A stretch of DNA of 64,000 nucleotides. Origin: Sclerodactyla briareus. Taxonomy: Eukaryota; Echinodermata; Holothuroidea; Dendrochirotida; Sclerodactylidae. Below are positions 1 through 12,189 of this stretch, one piece after another; position 1 is the stretch's first letter; each line of letters starts with the position of its first letter. The stretch lies in NCBI GenBank assembly GCA_026419785.1, contig JAODTK010002643.1:62001-126000 (forward strand), read 5' to 3'. The position numbers were made by a program, and so were the translations under genes. The notes beneath the pieces were generated by a model. It worked only from the letters and a program-made list of their open reading frames with translations, searched no databases and was not told the origin of the DNA.

Positions 1-2031
1 TGAGGTCTGGCCATGTAGGCCTAATTGTTCAAGGTTAAAAGGTACTGTCCATCAAAATGTTCCAGTGTGAGAATTGATGTCTGTTGCGAAACAGTTAAAG
101 TAACAAAAATCTGCTTCCAGATGTAGCAGTATTCCCGCTCAATAGGTTAATATCTAGCATCATGTCAGGTGGCGGAAGACCTCATCAGGATGTGCAATAT
201 TCGTGGACCCACTCACCGGCCACCCCAATGATATAAGACAACTTGGGGTGTCCACTGTGTCAGGCTCCCCCAACAAAGTTGCGTGCCGTTTCTTCCACTA
301 GTGCCACCTGGAGTCAGAGTCTCAAAGCAATATTCCGAATTATGGATTCACATCTGCTCTGGGCTTCCAATTATTCAAGTGAAGATGCATGTCTGTAGTC
401 AAATTCGAAACATGGTGCCATTATTTTGAGAACAACCAGGGCATATCGATTGCTTGAGTGTGTTGCGATTAGATTGTTAAATCATATCTGGAATGCAAAT
501 CACCATAACTAACTCCAGTGTTTTATAGTGAGGCCCCGGTTAGAGGATAAGCATTGGAAAAATTTGTCCGAAACAACATTGAAGACATGGGTCTGGGGAG
601 CAGAATGTGCAGATCACCTTACCCCCTCCCATCTGCTTATCTGCTAGCTGGCGAAGGTACATACTTCATCCAGTCGAAAAAGTAATTGATCAATTACAAA
701 TCTGTAAGGAAATTAACATAGGAATGCAGGTAGTGCTATGTTGAGGGATATGTCCGATAGCCAGTGAAATGCATGCCCCCTCCCCCGTTGGAAAACGTGA
801 CTGATGACTTCTCGGGGACAGTCTGGCCCCACTGTTAAGGATCACCCAGATCATTGTTACGGGGAGCAATTAATGTGGTAGCCTATAACACCCCCCTCTG
901 CCGATGAATAACTATTCTATAGAGCTATACTTCATAAGTAAAACATTCCGACAGGATCTATGCGACCCTCTTTTCGGGAAATGTTGTGCCATCCCTGCAA
1001 AATTATGCTAGATAAACAAATTCAGAATGGATAGATTTTCCTTACTCTTACTCAGACCTTCACGAACAGCTCGTATGCCTTGTCCAATGCTAATTCCGTC
1101 ATCGCCTTTTGCCGTCCAGTTCATATTAAATGGTCATGGATATTGAAGAAATATCAGAGTCAAATTAGGTCTCAAACTAGTGCATAAATTACCTCACTAG
1201 TCTAGGCCACAGTCAATACAGATAACAATACTTTAACCAAAGTAGGGCCCTAGGTCCAACTCCATACCTAACGTTAAATACATTACAAAATTGCCTATGA
1301 AACACTATTGAAGAGCCCCATGACAAAACTGGAACCTGATTATAACAGATTCTACGGAAAAATTGAGAATGTAACAGCGTAAATTATTCCATTATTCACG
1401 TTTTTTATCTGGATTATGACTGAAAAAATGGTCCTCACATCTGCCCAATCTTCTGCCCAACTTCATTTCTTCCGATGTTTTGCAAAGTGTTTCTCCTCTC
1501 GTGGTTATTTTTCCACGTTTTCCAATTCCACCAGCCGGGAAACCCGCATGGTTTACAATGTATTGTGTGATATTTGCGTCTAATTGTCCGATTTCATGAA
1601 TATTTTTCCATTTTCCCGGCCTATCAAAAAACTTGCCAGAAAATGTATAAATATTCATCCACAAATCATGTCTAACTGCTGGAATAAGTACTGTGTAGAG
1701 GTCTGGGAAAACTTCGGATCGCATACACATCGACAATAAGGCGAATCTCGTTTCCACTTCAACGGCTTCCAGCCGTTTGGGGTAGGGGTGAATTAAAACC
1801 GCCAAACTCAATATTTTCGACATGAAACCGAATAAAAAATGTGGTGAATATACCAAAACTACCCATTCATCCTGAATTAGAACTAAAATTCCGGTAAATA
1901 CCCTAACGCAGTAGAAACGTGGATTTAAGAACGTGAAATGAACCAGGAAGTAGTCACACCATCTCGCATTCAAACAAACAGTCTTTACAGCGACGCATCT
2001 CTACAACCGGATGGCCGCTGTGAACATACGT
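1..2031. repeat. Left arm of a ~4 kb inverted repeat (palindrome)
   Basis: Base 1 onward is the reverse complement of the stretch ending at 4054, and the match continues inward to 2031. For example 'acagcggccatccgg' at 2059 mirrors 'ccggatggccgctgt' at 2007. The match already holds at base 1, so the arm may extend beyond the window. Identity looks roughly 85 percent by eye, and most differences are one- to three-base insertions or deletions. This arm carries one open minus-strand frame (1392-1973) that is broken in the other arm. It could be a real inverted duplication, a long-TIR element, or a fold-back assembly product. Confidence 0.9.
1392..1973 (-). CDS. Unrecognised 193-aa open reading frame in the palindrome arm
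   Basis: The frame starts at an ATG near the palindrome centre and runs outward for 193 codons. I do not recognise the protein. The N-terminal ~60 residues are rich in F, V, L and Y and contain a hydrophobic stretch (FTGILVLI, then VVLVYSPHFLFGF). The C-terminal third is basic and Gly/Lys-rich (GGIGKRGK, KKRE). There are no zinc-binding clusters or DDE-like motifs that I can assign. The mirrored copy on the + strand at about 2090-2673 has many indels and is not open. In an AT-rich intergenic region 193 codons is long for chance, but no homology supports it, so a transposon-encoded or chance frame are both possible. Confidence 0.3.
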   Translation of the reverse strand: MNARWCDYFLVHFTFLNPRFYCVRVFTGILVLIQDEWVVLVYSPHFLFGFMSKILSLAVLIHPYPKRLEAVEVETRFALLSMCMRSEVFPDLYTVLIPAVRHDLWMNIYTFSGKFFDRPGKWKNIHEIGQLDANITQYIVNHAGFPAGGIGKRGKITTRGETLCKTSEEMKLGRRLGRCEDHFFSHNPDKKRE

Positions 2032-2052
2032 GGCCGCGAGTAGAGAGATTGC
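2032..2052. other. Palindrome spacer (21 bp)
   Basis: These 21 bases are all that separates the two arms; the arms close at gaacatacgt (left) and acgtatgttc (right). The spacer contains 'gagtagagagatt', which resembles the GAGAGAGAT stem of a long-read hairpin adapter. That resemblance is suggestive, not proof. Confidence 0.7.
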
Positions 2053-4054
2053 ACGTATGTTCACAGCGGCCATCCGGTTTGTGGCATGCGTCGCTTTAAA
2101 TGACTGTTTGTTTTGAACTGCTGTTGTTTGCTACTTCCTGGTTCATTTCACGTTCTTAAATCCATGTTTCTAAACTCGCGTTAAGGGTATTTTACCGGAA
2201 TTTTTAGTTCTAATCATTAGAATGGGTAGTTGTTGGTATATTCACCACATTTTTTATTCGTTTCCTGCGAATATTGAGTTGTGCGGTTTTATTTCACCCT
2301 ACCCAACGAGGGCGGAATCCCGTTTTGAATGGGCACATGATTCGCCTTATTTGGTTCGATAGTGTATGCGTTCCGAAGTTTTCCATACCCTACACTACTT
2401 TTCCAGCCTTTATGACAGATTTGTGATGATCTTATATAAACATTTTCCTGGTCAAGTTTTTTTTATAGGCTGGAAAATGGGAATATAATATTTCATGAAA
2501 TCGTACATTAGACGCAAATTATCAAACAATACATGTAAACAATGCGGTTTCCCGGCTTGAAACGGGAAAAGAACAACCGAGAGGAGAAATATTGCAAAAC
2601 AAGCGGAAGAAATGAAGATTGGGCAGATGTTAGGACATTTTTTCAGTCATGATCCAGATAAAAAACGTGAATAATGGATAATACCCTGTTCCATTCTCAT
2701 TTTCCGGGGTATAATCTTTTAAATCATGTTTCAGTTTTGTCATGGGGGCTCTTCAATAGTTTTCCCTAGGCATTTGTGTAATTGTCAATTTAACGTTATG
2801 TCTTGGGAGTTGGACCTAGCCTAACTTGAGTTAACGTTATGTTATCTGTATTGACTGTGGGCCTCTAGTGGAGGTAATTTATGCACTAGTTTTGAGACTT
2901 AATTTGCCCTGATATTCTTTCAATATCCATGACCATTTTATATGAACTTTACGCAAGGCCGATGAGGAATAGCATTGTACACGGCCCTCGCGCTGTTCAG
3001 TGAATCTGAGTAAGATTAAGAATACTCTTCCATTCTGGAATTTGTTTATTTCGAGCATAGATTTTGCAGATGGCACCAACATTTTCCCGAAAAGAGGTCG
3101 CATAGATCCTGTCGGAATGTTTTTACTTATGAATATGCTATAACTATTATTCATCGGCCAAGAGGGGGTGTTATAGGCTACCACATTTACTTGCTCCCCG
3201 AACAATATTTCTGGTGTGCTCCTTAACGTGGGGCCAGACTTTCCCCGAAATTCTCCGCCGTTTCCACGGGGAGGGCATGCATTTCCACTGGCTATCGACT
3301 ATCCCTCAACATACCCACTACCTGCAATTCCTTATGTTTTCATTTCCTTACCAGATTTTGTAATTTTATCAATACTTTTTCTCGTGAAGTCTGTACCTAT
3401 CCGCCATCTAGCGAATAGAGATGGGAAGGGGGTGAAGGTGATCTGCACATTCCTTGCTCCCACCAAGTCTTCCATCTTGTTCTCCTGACAAATTTTTTCG
3501 CAATGCTTATTCCCCTCTAACCGGGCCCTCACTATAAAACTGGAGTTAGAGTTAATGGTGATGCATCCATATATGATTTAACAATTCTTATCGCCACACT
3601 CAACAATCGATATGCCCCTGTTTGTTCTCAACATAATGGCACCATGTTTTCGAATTTGACTACAGACATGCATCTTCACTTGAATAATTGGAAGCCCAGA
3701 GCAGATGTATATCCCCGAATATCTGAATATTGCTTTGAACTCTGAACTCCAGGTGGCACTAGTGGGAAGAAACCGGGCACGCACCCTTTGTTGGGGGCGC
3801 CTGACACAGTGACACTCCCAATTTTGTCTATATCATTGGGGAGCCCGAGTGGGTCCCCGAATATGCACATCCTGATGAGGTCTTCCGCCCTGACATGATC
3901 GCTATATATTCAACCCTATTGAGCGGGAATACTGTACATATGGAAGCTATTTTTTTTTACTTTACTGTTTCGCACAGCACATCAATCGTCACCTGTACAT
4001 TTTTGATGGCAGTAACCTTTAACCTTGAACAGTATGCCTACTGCCAACACCTCA
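2053..4054. repeat. Right arm of the ~4 kb inverted repeat
   Basis: Reverse-complement copy of bases 1-2031. It carries many small indels relative to the left arm, including homopolymer length changes, and breaks the 193-codon frame seen there. Short open frames within it, such as 2879-3205 (-) and 3216-3488 (+), show no recognisable domain and are treated as chance. Confidence 0.9.
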
Positions 4055-4135
4055 GTGGAGGGGGGGCACGTATGTAGTTACTACTGTCTAGTATCAATGC
4101 ATGCTACGAGTACGGCGTGTGACAAGTCACTAATG

Positions 4136-4215
4136 ATCATGGGCAATATCGTGAACGCTTTGAGGCTGTGGAAAAAGCGCTATATAAGCACTGTATTATT
4201 ATTATTATTGTACAC
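4136..4215 (+). mobile_element. 3' tail of an L2/CR1-like LINE or its SINE
   Basis: The stretch reads 'aagcgctatataagcactg' followed by (TAT)n. An 'AGCGCTATATAA' block ending in an ATT microsatellite is a typical 3' end of L2/CR1-group elements and the SINEs that borrow it. Only the tail is recognisable; no coding remnant is visible immediately upstream. Confidence 0.55.
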
Positions 4216-5732
4216 GAACCATGGATGGGTTGACAGCCAAACGAAGAAGAGATGTTATTTATCCACTCATTTTAAGCAGGTGTCTGTAACATCAGTCATA
4301 TAATTATGTATTCCCGAATATTCCCGGAATCACGATAGTGCTCGAACCAGGAGAACTAATGAATAATCCTATTTGCTGGCAAAAAGACCAATGAAATCCT
4401 GAATTCCTGGATGGTACTGGCCGCCATGACGCTGGACAGTCTTGAGAAGCTGATGGTTCCAATTGGCATGGTAGGTGCCCAAAACTAACTGTTTGAAACA
4501 TTAAGGCACGGTATTGAACATAGATTGTTGCCCCGGTTATATGCTACCTACAATATGCATTATCCAATACTTACTCCGTACAGCTCTGACCATTCACCGG
4601 ACAATAGTGAGTCAAAAAGGAGAAGCCATGCTTATGTGCACTTGGCAAGGCCGCTTAATCGCCATAGCTCCCAGCCATTGATCATTGGGTAGTAGGGCCT
4701 TGAACACACCCGGTGCTGTATTAGCTGATGCCACATACTCGTGAGTACCACATCAGTTCCCTATAGTGCGAATATCTGTGAACAAGGCACGTCTTCCTAC
4801 ATTACCCAAAGTTGCTCCATAGTGGCTCCAGCTATTGCTTCACAGGGTAGGCTTCGGGTAGGGGTAAAAGCAGCAAATGTGTATCAAGTACTCGGTAATG
4901 ATTGGTCCTGTGTACTCCAGATGACTCTTTACTCTAAAGGTTACAAGTCTGAACATTCATGAAACCGATCAGATTATGTGCACTTGAGCAGCATTCCATC
5001 TCCATCCTTGGTTCTAATTGAGAGACTGGGAGGTTTCCCATTTACCCCACACTCTACTACAGCCACATGCTGTACTCTCCGGCAGGGATGTTTCAAGCCG
5101 TCTTGACCCCGCTACAACTTGTGAGTACAGGCCCCCTTCATTGGGGCCTACAACAGTGTGATCAAATATGTACTCACTACTCAGCACTCCTGTTCAAGGC
5201 TCTACCTGGCAGATTCAGGGCAAGACAGGCACAGTACAAAGTAAAGTACTCGCATCTTCTGTTAATAAGCCCTCTGCAGATCCGACATACAGTCCATCAT
5301 GTCAGTCAGGACCTAGCAGGTTGGGGCAGCCAACAACTTGGGATGGAATATCATTGTTGGCACAGCTTGCAGGATCTTTTTATTCAGTTAGTTGTGGGGT
5401 GGGGGGGGGCAGTCCTAGGACTGTCCTGGTCACTTGTCAGAGAATGAGGTGATTAGAATATTGGTGGTTGCGAGTAAGGTTACTTGTTCTGTAGAGCATT
5501 CTTCTTATGGCAGGTTTCTTCTTTGACATCTGCTGTGAATCTGAATTTTTGAGTGCCAAGATCCAATCTTTGGGCAACCAAAGTCCGCTAGCTCGAGTAG
5601 GCAAGTCCGATAGTCACAGCTCGAGTAGTGGCAAAGTGCGTATTAGGTAGAGTAATTGAAACAATGGGTCATGACATGCTGGGCGGTGGAGTGCCACGTT
5701 TATGCAGCTAGAGATGTCAACCTCATGATGTC
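4216..5732. other. Intergenic stretch without a recognisable gene
   Basis: Short open frames occur (for example 4741-4962 and 5067-5447 on +), but none shows a domain, splice-site pair or repeated coding signature I can support. A GGGGTGGGGGGGGG run sits near 5396-5410. Confidence 0.5.
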
Positions 5733-5911
5733 AAGGGCGCAGCCACTAGGGGGGTCGGGGGGTCATGACCCCCGCAACTTTTGGGAAGGCGTTCCATACA
5801 TTGTTTTGTTTTTCACACACAAAATGTTTCCCATCACTGCTTCGGACCCCCCCCCCCCCCCCCCAAATTGCTCCTTGAACCCCCCAACTTTCAGCAAGTG
5901 GCTGCGCCTTT
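5733..5911. mobile_element. Short TIR element (MITE-like) with poly-C core
   Basis: About 179 bp bounded by inverted ends: 'aagggcgcagccacta' on the left and 'aagtggctgcgccttt' on the right. The interior has a G-run near the left end and a ~18-base C-run at about 5847-5864, which themselves pair. There is no coding capacity. The 209-codon frame crossing it (5656-6285) is only a by-product of C-rich sequence. Confidence 0.55.
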
Positions 5912-8280
5912 GCGGAGGTCGGCTTCCGGCAAGAGGGGGAACGTGCTCATTAGTCCTGTGCGATGCTCATCAGCCCGGCCACAAACAATGGTTGGATACC
6001 TCTCCCTGGAAAACAGGGGCCAACCATTGGCTGAGAATTGGAAGAATTGGAGGGAAGGTCCAAAGCAGTCGAAGAGATTTTCTCTGTGTGGGAAAGTTGG
6101 CCAGGGGTCACAATTCCCTCCTCTCCCCCTTGATCGCCAGCTTGCTGGATGAAATGCAATGCTCCTTCAGCCACATGCAACTAGCTATCCCCCATCCCCC
6201 CCCCCCCCACTCTAATACTGACCCCACCCCTGGCAATCTCAATTGGCTCATATCTATTTTCATCCTCCTGTCTTCTGGGTTGTAGTTGCCATGAAGCTAC
6301 ATGTTTAGGTATGTCTGCTGTAACTATCAGCTATAGCTCTTAGGGCTTAGTGGTATACGCTCTCAAACACATCTGTAGGTGGAATTAAGGGGCTGAACTA
6401 CCAGTACACTTTAATTTATGACGTTCATTTGTGTTGTTGATTATCACCTACGAAACGAATCTACAATCCTATCTTTATTCGACCCATACCCGCCCCCCTT
6501 CCCACTCCTCCCCCTCCAAGCTCACAAACCATCCCCACCCATTAAGTCTCAATATGTACTAGCTACCTCAAGTTTGTAGCCCGCTAACCTGTCAACGACG
6601 ACATGAGAAAATATTCGGGGGCTCAGGAGAATCTGTGGGGCTGAAGGCCACCTTCCCCTCCCCTGTAGTCATCCGCCCATGTACCCCCTACCCCCCCCCC
6701 CCCCTCCCCCCCCCCCTACATGATAACGCTCGTGGGTGGGCCCCACAATGTGTTCACTACGGCTTGTATGTACAGTTGTCCGCATATAATACATTACATA
6801 CGTTAGTCAGGCTATATGTGCATTATCCCATAGGCCTATGCCATACACTACATACACATATCATATGCTAACATTGCGTTTTCGGTCCGAGTGGTTATTT
6901 CTGTTCGTATCTTCATGCTGATATTTTGAGTTGAAAAAAAGTTGACAACAATATTTATGGCGAATACTTAGATGAGAATATTGGCTTAGAAGGAATTTCC
7001 TTATTCTACACTCCAGGAAGACTTTCTGTTTGTTCGTAAAGAATGAAACCTGATAAGTTTTCGTACAATTTCAATTACTACATGCCAGTGTAGCTCGAAA
7101 CTAACGGCAGATCGGAAGATTTCCAACCCTACATTTTACAAAACATATTTCGAGTTGGTTCAGCAAAAAAAAAGGCTCGGGACATGGTTATAAATGGGTA
7201 TAAATGGCTTGAATCTTCACTTTTCATCGAATTTTTGGTTCTGTCAGCTAATAAATTGCTCCAAGATATTTTGTAAGCGTTGTTTCGCGGGAGTCGCCTT
7301 TTGCTTCTTAAACAACCCTCGTCTGCTACAGTTTGTTGGCCAGTCAGCCCGCCACATGCGCACTGAACGATAAACCGAGGGCCGTTACGTATTGCTGTGA
7401 CCTACGTGCTCAGCCGCAATTCACTCACTTTGTGCAGATGAACCCTATAACCATTCAGTGCTTTGGCCTAAACAACGATATGTTGGTGATTTCCGAACGT
7501 GGTTATATACTAAAGAGTGGGGATAGCCCCCCTCTATTTTAGGAACAGGCTTCTCCTCTCGTCGTCTGCTTTAGCAGGCTAGGGGATGACCGACCCTAAC
7601 ATAATTTTTTTCTATCTGGATCGACGCGGCAGCGTGCGCGAGCCAGTCGGTCATGCCATCACGGGTCCATGTGATATTCAGAATTGACATTATTAATTCT
7701 GAGTTTGTGCGTTTATATTTCCATGTACAACGACACCTGATTTTTTGGAGAATTAAGCCCCTTAGAGCGTTTTCTGACTGTTTTGTATTGGATTCATTTC
7801 TAAAATGTTCCTTCTCATTCCTTGGAACCACCCAAGTTTCTGGGTCTGTTCTGGAAATTAAAAACACGTCAGTGAAGATGGCATGCACTTTATGTTGTTC
7901 TTTCTGCTGTCGTCTCTATTTTTGTAATTAAATTTCATGGGCCAAACGAACCACACGTAATTGTACATTAGAGGCCAACCGGATCGAAGCGTGGAACGAA
8001 AAAATAAAGAAGAACGACTGAATTGGGCTAATGTACCTTACTAAGACTTCCAGATTACACCTTAAAACAAGCCTATGAAGAGCACTGAAACCGGTAAAGA
8101 GAGAACGAACCCCAAGGACATCGCTGAAAATATCCACGATCAACATGCAGATAAAAAACCCGGAACTAAACAGGCGACTCCAGTTGGCAGAAGTGATTTC
8201 ACACGGAGCAGTGGAGATCAATAGTGGAAGACTAAGGGTGGAAGAAGACGAATTTTGAGCGGGTGACCGTGGCAAACACT
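5912..8280. other. Intergenic stretch with C-rich tracts
   Basis: Contains C-runs near 6191-6209 and 6690-6716 and otherwise ordinary A+T-rich DNA. Minus-strand frames 7571-7888 (105 codons) and 7928-8275 (115 codons) are open but show no motif I recognise and have no matching splice context. Confidence 0.5.
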
Positions 8281-8716
8281 ATCCCCCCCACATTGGGGGG
8301 ACAGGGGGGTTGGGATGGGTGACACCCACTAGCTCACAATGAAGTTTCGGGAAGTGAGCCTAGGCAAGAGGCTGCTGATAACTTTCACATAATCTGACCT
8401 CGTAATGACGTCTGTACTCTAAAATGGCTTCAGCATTACTCGCAGTAAGGTACCTTGGATTTGTCATGGAAAGGGGTGGGTGGGGGGTCTGAGTCGGAAC
8501 CAAGGGAAGTGCGCCCCTCATATATATCCTCCACCTCCCTATTGGCAAATAGTACAATTTATGAGCCCCTAAACATATGCTGCTAAATAACAGCTGCAAA
8601 ACTTATACTGAACTGCAAAAACATCAGTTTTTTGTGTTAAAAAAATCATGGTCCACGGAATCATTAAGGGGTTTGAACCCCCCCCCCCCCCCCCCCCCCC
8701 GTGCGTACGCCACTGG
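8281..8716. repeat. Dispersed repeat ending in a 20+ base C-run and 'gcgtacgccactgg'
   Basis: The segment 'gatgggtgacacccact' near 8316 and 'ctccctattggcaaatag' near 8536 recur at 10527 and 10575, so this is one copy of a family present twice here. The right border is a C-run at about 8679-8700 followed by GTGCGTACGCCACTGG, the kind of GCCACTG end seen on other poly-C repeats in this window. No coding capacity is visible. Confidence 0.5.
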
Positions 8717-8933
8717 GATTCGTTCAACTTGTTAGGACGAAAGTGCAGTGATTTTCTGACAAGTTCAGTTCAATATAAATAAGACCGGAAATAATTTAAA
8801 TTATTTGAATTTTGGGGTGGGGCCGACACCACTTCCGAATACTATTTGGAGAGTGAAAGTAGTGTGGTATGGACTTGCATAATAGCCCGTTCACAATTGT
8901 ACGTGCGCATCACGTTGGAAACGGTAGCCAACC

Positions 8934-9962
8934 CAGCAAACACGAAACGTTCTCAAAATATGTTTCTTGTGTTTTCTGAAAACGTTTTTAATGTTGAGTA
9001 ACACGAATGTTACGGAAACGTTCCATACCATCCCCAAAATGGTCTAGAAATATTTCAATTTTACTTTGTTACAATTGTTACAGCGAACCTAGGAAACAAA
9101 ACGATAAAATAATATACTTCGACATCACTAACATAACCTAAATCCGTTTTGGCCGCAAAGATTTTGCCACCGAAAAACCCTTTAAGAATACATTTTTGGA
9201 AATGTTTTCAAAACGTTTCTTCAGCATTACAGAACTCGCCCTTGAACCGACAGGTAGAGTGACATAGCTTATGACCCTCCGTAACGACAGGTGCCACATT
9301 TTGTGGTTTACTGCGGACTGGGAAGTTGTTTTATCAAAATAAATCAGAATTATTGCTTCTCTCATTTCATGTCGAATTCGGATCGCTGGCAAATAGTAGA
9401 CTAAAAAAACGTTTCAATGATCGAAATATGGCATTTCGATGCTGACAAAACGGACAAACTCAAAGGTGTATATGAAATCCGTTCAAAGTTTGAAAAATGG
9501 ATCGTTGAATATTTTCGTGTCGGCCGAGACTCAGTTATTTTACGTTTCCTGTGGAATTTTTTTTTTGGGGGAGAAGAAAATCTAATGTATCCCATACTAT
9601 TTCCTCCAGACATTCATTTTGTCAGTATTATAGCCTCGCCACCGCGCTGTTTCGAGTTTCACGTTCAAAAATCCGTTCCCAGTACACTTGAAACCACTTC
9701 AAGGTCAAAAACCAACTGGTCCAAGGAGATACTCCTTGGGGAGAAGCGGCTTGATTTTTATGTCAGTGAACTGGCCGATCGGCCAGTTCCCTTGTCCACC
9801 GTTTTTTCAAGGGGTTGGAAATTCTAATGAAACGTTTTGGAACACATTGGAAACATTCTCCCAACCTTCGTGTTACTCAACAAAAAATGTTCCCGAACAA
9901 TCAGCGAAACATGTTAAAACAAAAAATTAAAAAACGTTTTTGTGTTTGTAGGGAACGCTACG
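8934..9962. mobile_element. ~1.03 kb TIR element rich in AACGTT motifs
   Basis: The left end (agcaaacacgaaacgttctc) and the reverse complement of the right end (acaaacacaaaaacgttttt) match. Further in, 'gttgagtaacacgaa' at about 8994 is mirrored at about 9863. The outer ~130 bp on each side therefore form terminal inverted repeats, and AACGTT-like words recur throughout. Open frames inside (9138-9392 -, 9417-9827 +) show no transposase motif, so this looks like a non-autonomous DNA element. Superfamily not assigned. Confidence 0.65.
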
Positions 9963-10379
9963 GCGTATTTTAAACTGATATCCTTAGCGCATCCGATGCG
10001 TCCCTGTTCGAATATGTGATTGAGGGCGGTGATGAAATTTGCAGCGGTGTAGGTAGGGGTTCCCAAAGATGGTTCTGAACACTGTCCAGTCACTGCGTTT
10101 GCGATCGTGGACCCGAGTGACCGTGAGCATACACTAATTAATTATCATTTTAATAACCATAGTATTGAGTGAACGGGTCACATGTTCACCCAGGTACGAA
10201 GAAAATTCAGGATCGGCTATAAACGGGGGTAATACTTAATACAATGTTTCAATGTGGAGTAGTTGACCTTCACAGTTTGCTTCATTACGCATAGGGCGGA
10301 AGATTAGCGTAGTGGTATCAGTGGACGGTTGACGCGAACAGCAGTCAATTGACGTTTTGCCCTTGGTGGATGTACTTGC

Positions 10380-10880
10380 AGTTGCGATGGGCGAGGGTCT
10401 TGATCTTCACTTCATGGTTCCGTTGTGATGCAGTGGCAGTGGATGTGTGCATGGGTTTCTGGGGTTCGGGTTATGTTGAACATGAATCTTCCGCTCTTCC
10501 GGGTTCCGCAAAAGTGGTCGGGTCGGGATGGGGTGACACCCACTCCATGAAGTATCGGAATTTAGAATAGCCTCCTCTCCCTATTGGCCAAATAAGTACC
10601 AATTTATGGGCCCCTAGAACATACGCTGCAATATTTGCTAAAAACACTGCAAAGCTCCCGATCCCCAATCTCCCACCGTGCAAGTTCCAATAAATACGAC
10701 CAAATTTCATAAATTATTTGCTCTATTACCATTTATTAGTACCATTTACATTATTCGCGAGGTCTTGGTCTCACTTCATGGTTTCGTTGTGATGCAGTGG
10801 CAGTGGATGTGTGCATGGGTTTCTGGGGTTCGTTTCGGGATATGTTGAACATGAATCTCCCGCTCCTCCGGGTCCGAGAA
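10380..10880 (+). repeat. Direct repeat pair, two ~120-bp units about 370 bp apart
   Basis: 'gttgtgatgcagtggcagtg' with its following ~90 bases occurs at about 10423 and again at about 10787. The intervening DNA (10527-10660) is the same family as 8314-8640. There is no coding signature. Confidence 0.7.
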
Positions 10881-11164
10881 AGGGGGGGTCCTGGAGTTCA
10901 CTGATCGTTTTTCGGAGGGGGGGGGGGCGTAAGGTGGCGACCCCGAGAGCAGGTTGGGGACATGGGAATGGTACACGCCTGCCTCGATATCATCTGAAAT
11001 TGACACTCTAGAGAAGAAAAGGCGAGTACGTACGGAAAAAAGGCGTAACGATACGCAACTACTACAGACAATTCAGAGACTTACAGGCGAAAGAAAGGCG
11101 ATGGGTACAGCTCGAACAGGGGTATACAAGGCATACATGCTAAGGGCGGATTAGCGACTCCATC

Positions 11165-11450
11165 GAGTCCAGTTTGGAAGTGCATTTCCAGCTGGGATAG
11201 TCCAGGTGAAATCAAATTAGGCCCACTTGGGTCTAGTTGGAATCTGTTAGATCCATTTGAGTCCTGTTAGGCCCATATGAAGTCCACTTCAGTCCTGATA
11301 GCTTTTATACTCAGCACTGTTTTTTGAAGACAAAGTCCAGTTGAAACCAACTGGGTCCAGTTGGAATCCAGTTGGTTCCACTGGGTCTGTTTAAGTCCAG
11401 TACAAAATTTCAACTGGGCTCAACTGGAATGTTAGCTGGGGGGTACAGGC
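11165..11450. repeat. Degenerate minisatellite of TCCAGTTGGAA-type words
   Basis: Variants of 'ggtccagttggaatc' recur at irregular spacing (for example 11168, 11228, 11330, 11352, 11393). The array has a mirrored character, with 'ccagctggga' near the left and 'ccagttgagc'-type words on the opposite strand near the right. It may be a decayed TIR element rather than a true array. Confidence 0.45.
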
Positions 11451-12039
11451 TAACAATCCATAGTATATGTTTGTGACCCAGAGGCGCGAATATCCCTCGA
11501 GTTATTGAGAATTATTTGTTGCATTATAAAGAACTCGGGGCCTAATTAGGCAATATATTGCATCGTTAAATTCCCGCCTCATCGCATGAAGCGAATCTCA
11601 AAATCGTTGAAGCTGTGTTATAGTGACCGACATAGCGGGGGATGTCATGAGCACTACTCAACCCCAGAAATTCGGGGTCCACAGAGACGGAGGCGTGATA
11701 GTAGATTCGCTGATTTGAAATGCAATACATCTATCAAATGGCACGACGCATAGGCACATTGGAAGCGGCAAGCAAAATATTATAGATTCTCTTTATGGAG
11801 CACCGCGCACAACGGCAGCCAGCCTGCTCCAGTCTTGCAGTTAATTGCTAAAAATCGTTCAACTTGGTGAACTTCAGAACCCAGGCCTTTGTCACGCCTT
11901 TCTTGCCTGATCATCAAAAAATTATATGCATAATACATAGATTAAACCAATTTGTTGTCCCCCGAACATTTCGGATGGGGAACACCCCCCCCTCTTCCAC
12001 AGGATCCTCCCGCATGATCGCCTCCATATGCCAGGAAGA

Positions 12040-12083
12040 GTAATAATAATGATAATAATAGTAATAATATTAATAATACTGAG

Positions 12084-12119
<36 letters not shown>

Positions 12120-12156
12120 TAATAATAATAATATAATAATAATAATAATAATAATA

Positions 12157-12188
<32 letters not shown>

Positions 12189-12189
12189 T
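12040..12189. repeat. (ATA/TAA)n microsatellite, tail of the minus-strand LINE
   Basis: About 150 bp of TAA trinucleotides with few interruptions. Read on the minus strand it is (ATT)n directly following the 3' end of the LINE at 12190-12905, which fits an L2/CR1-type microsatellite tail. The long Y/I-only frames here are artefacts of the repeat. Confidence 0.85.

Noticed and set aside
5656-6285. 209-codon + strand frame
   Set aside because: It crosses a TIR element and several C-runs (poly-Pro); no domain and no splice context.
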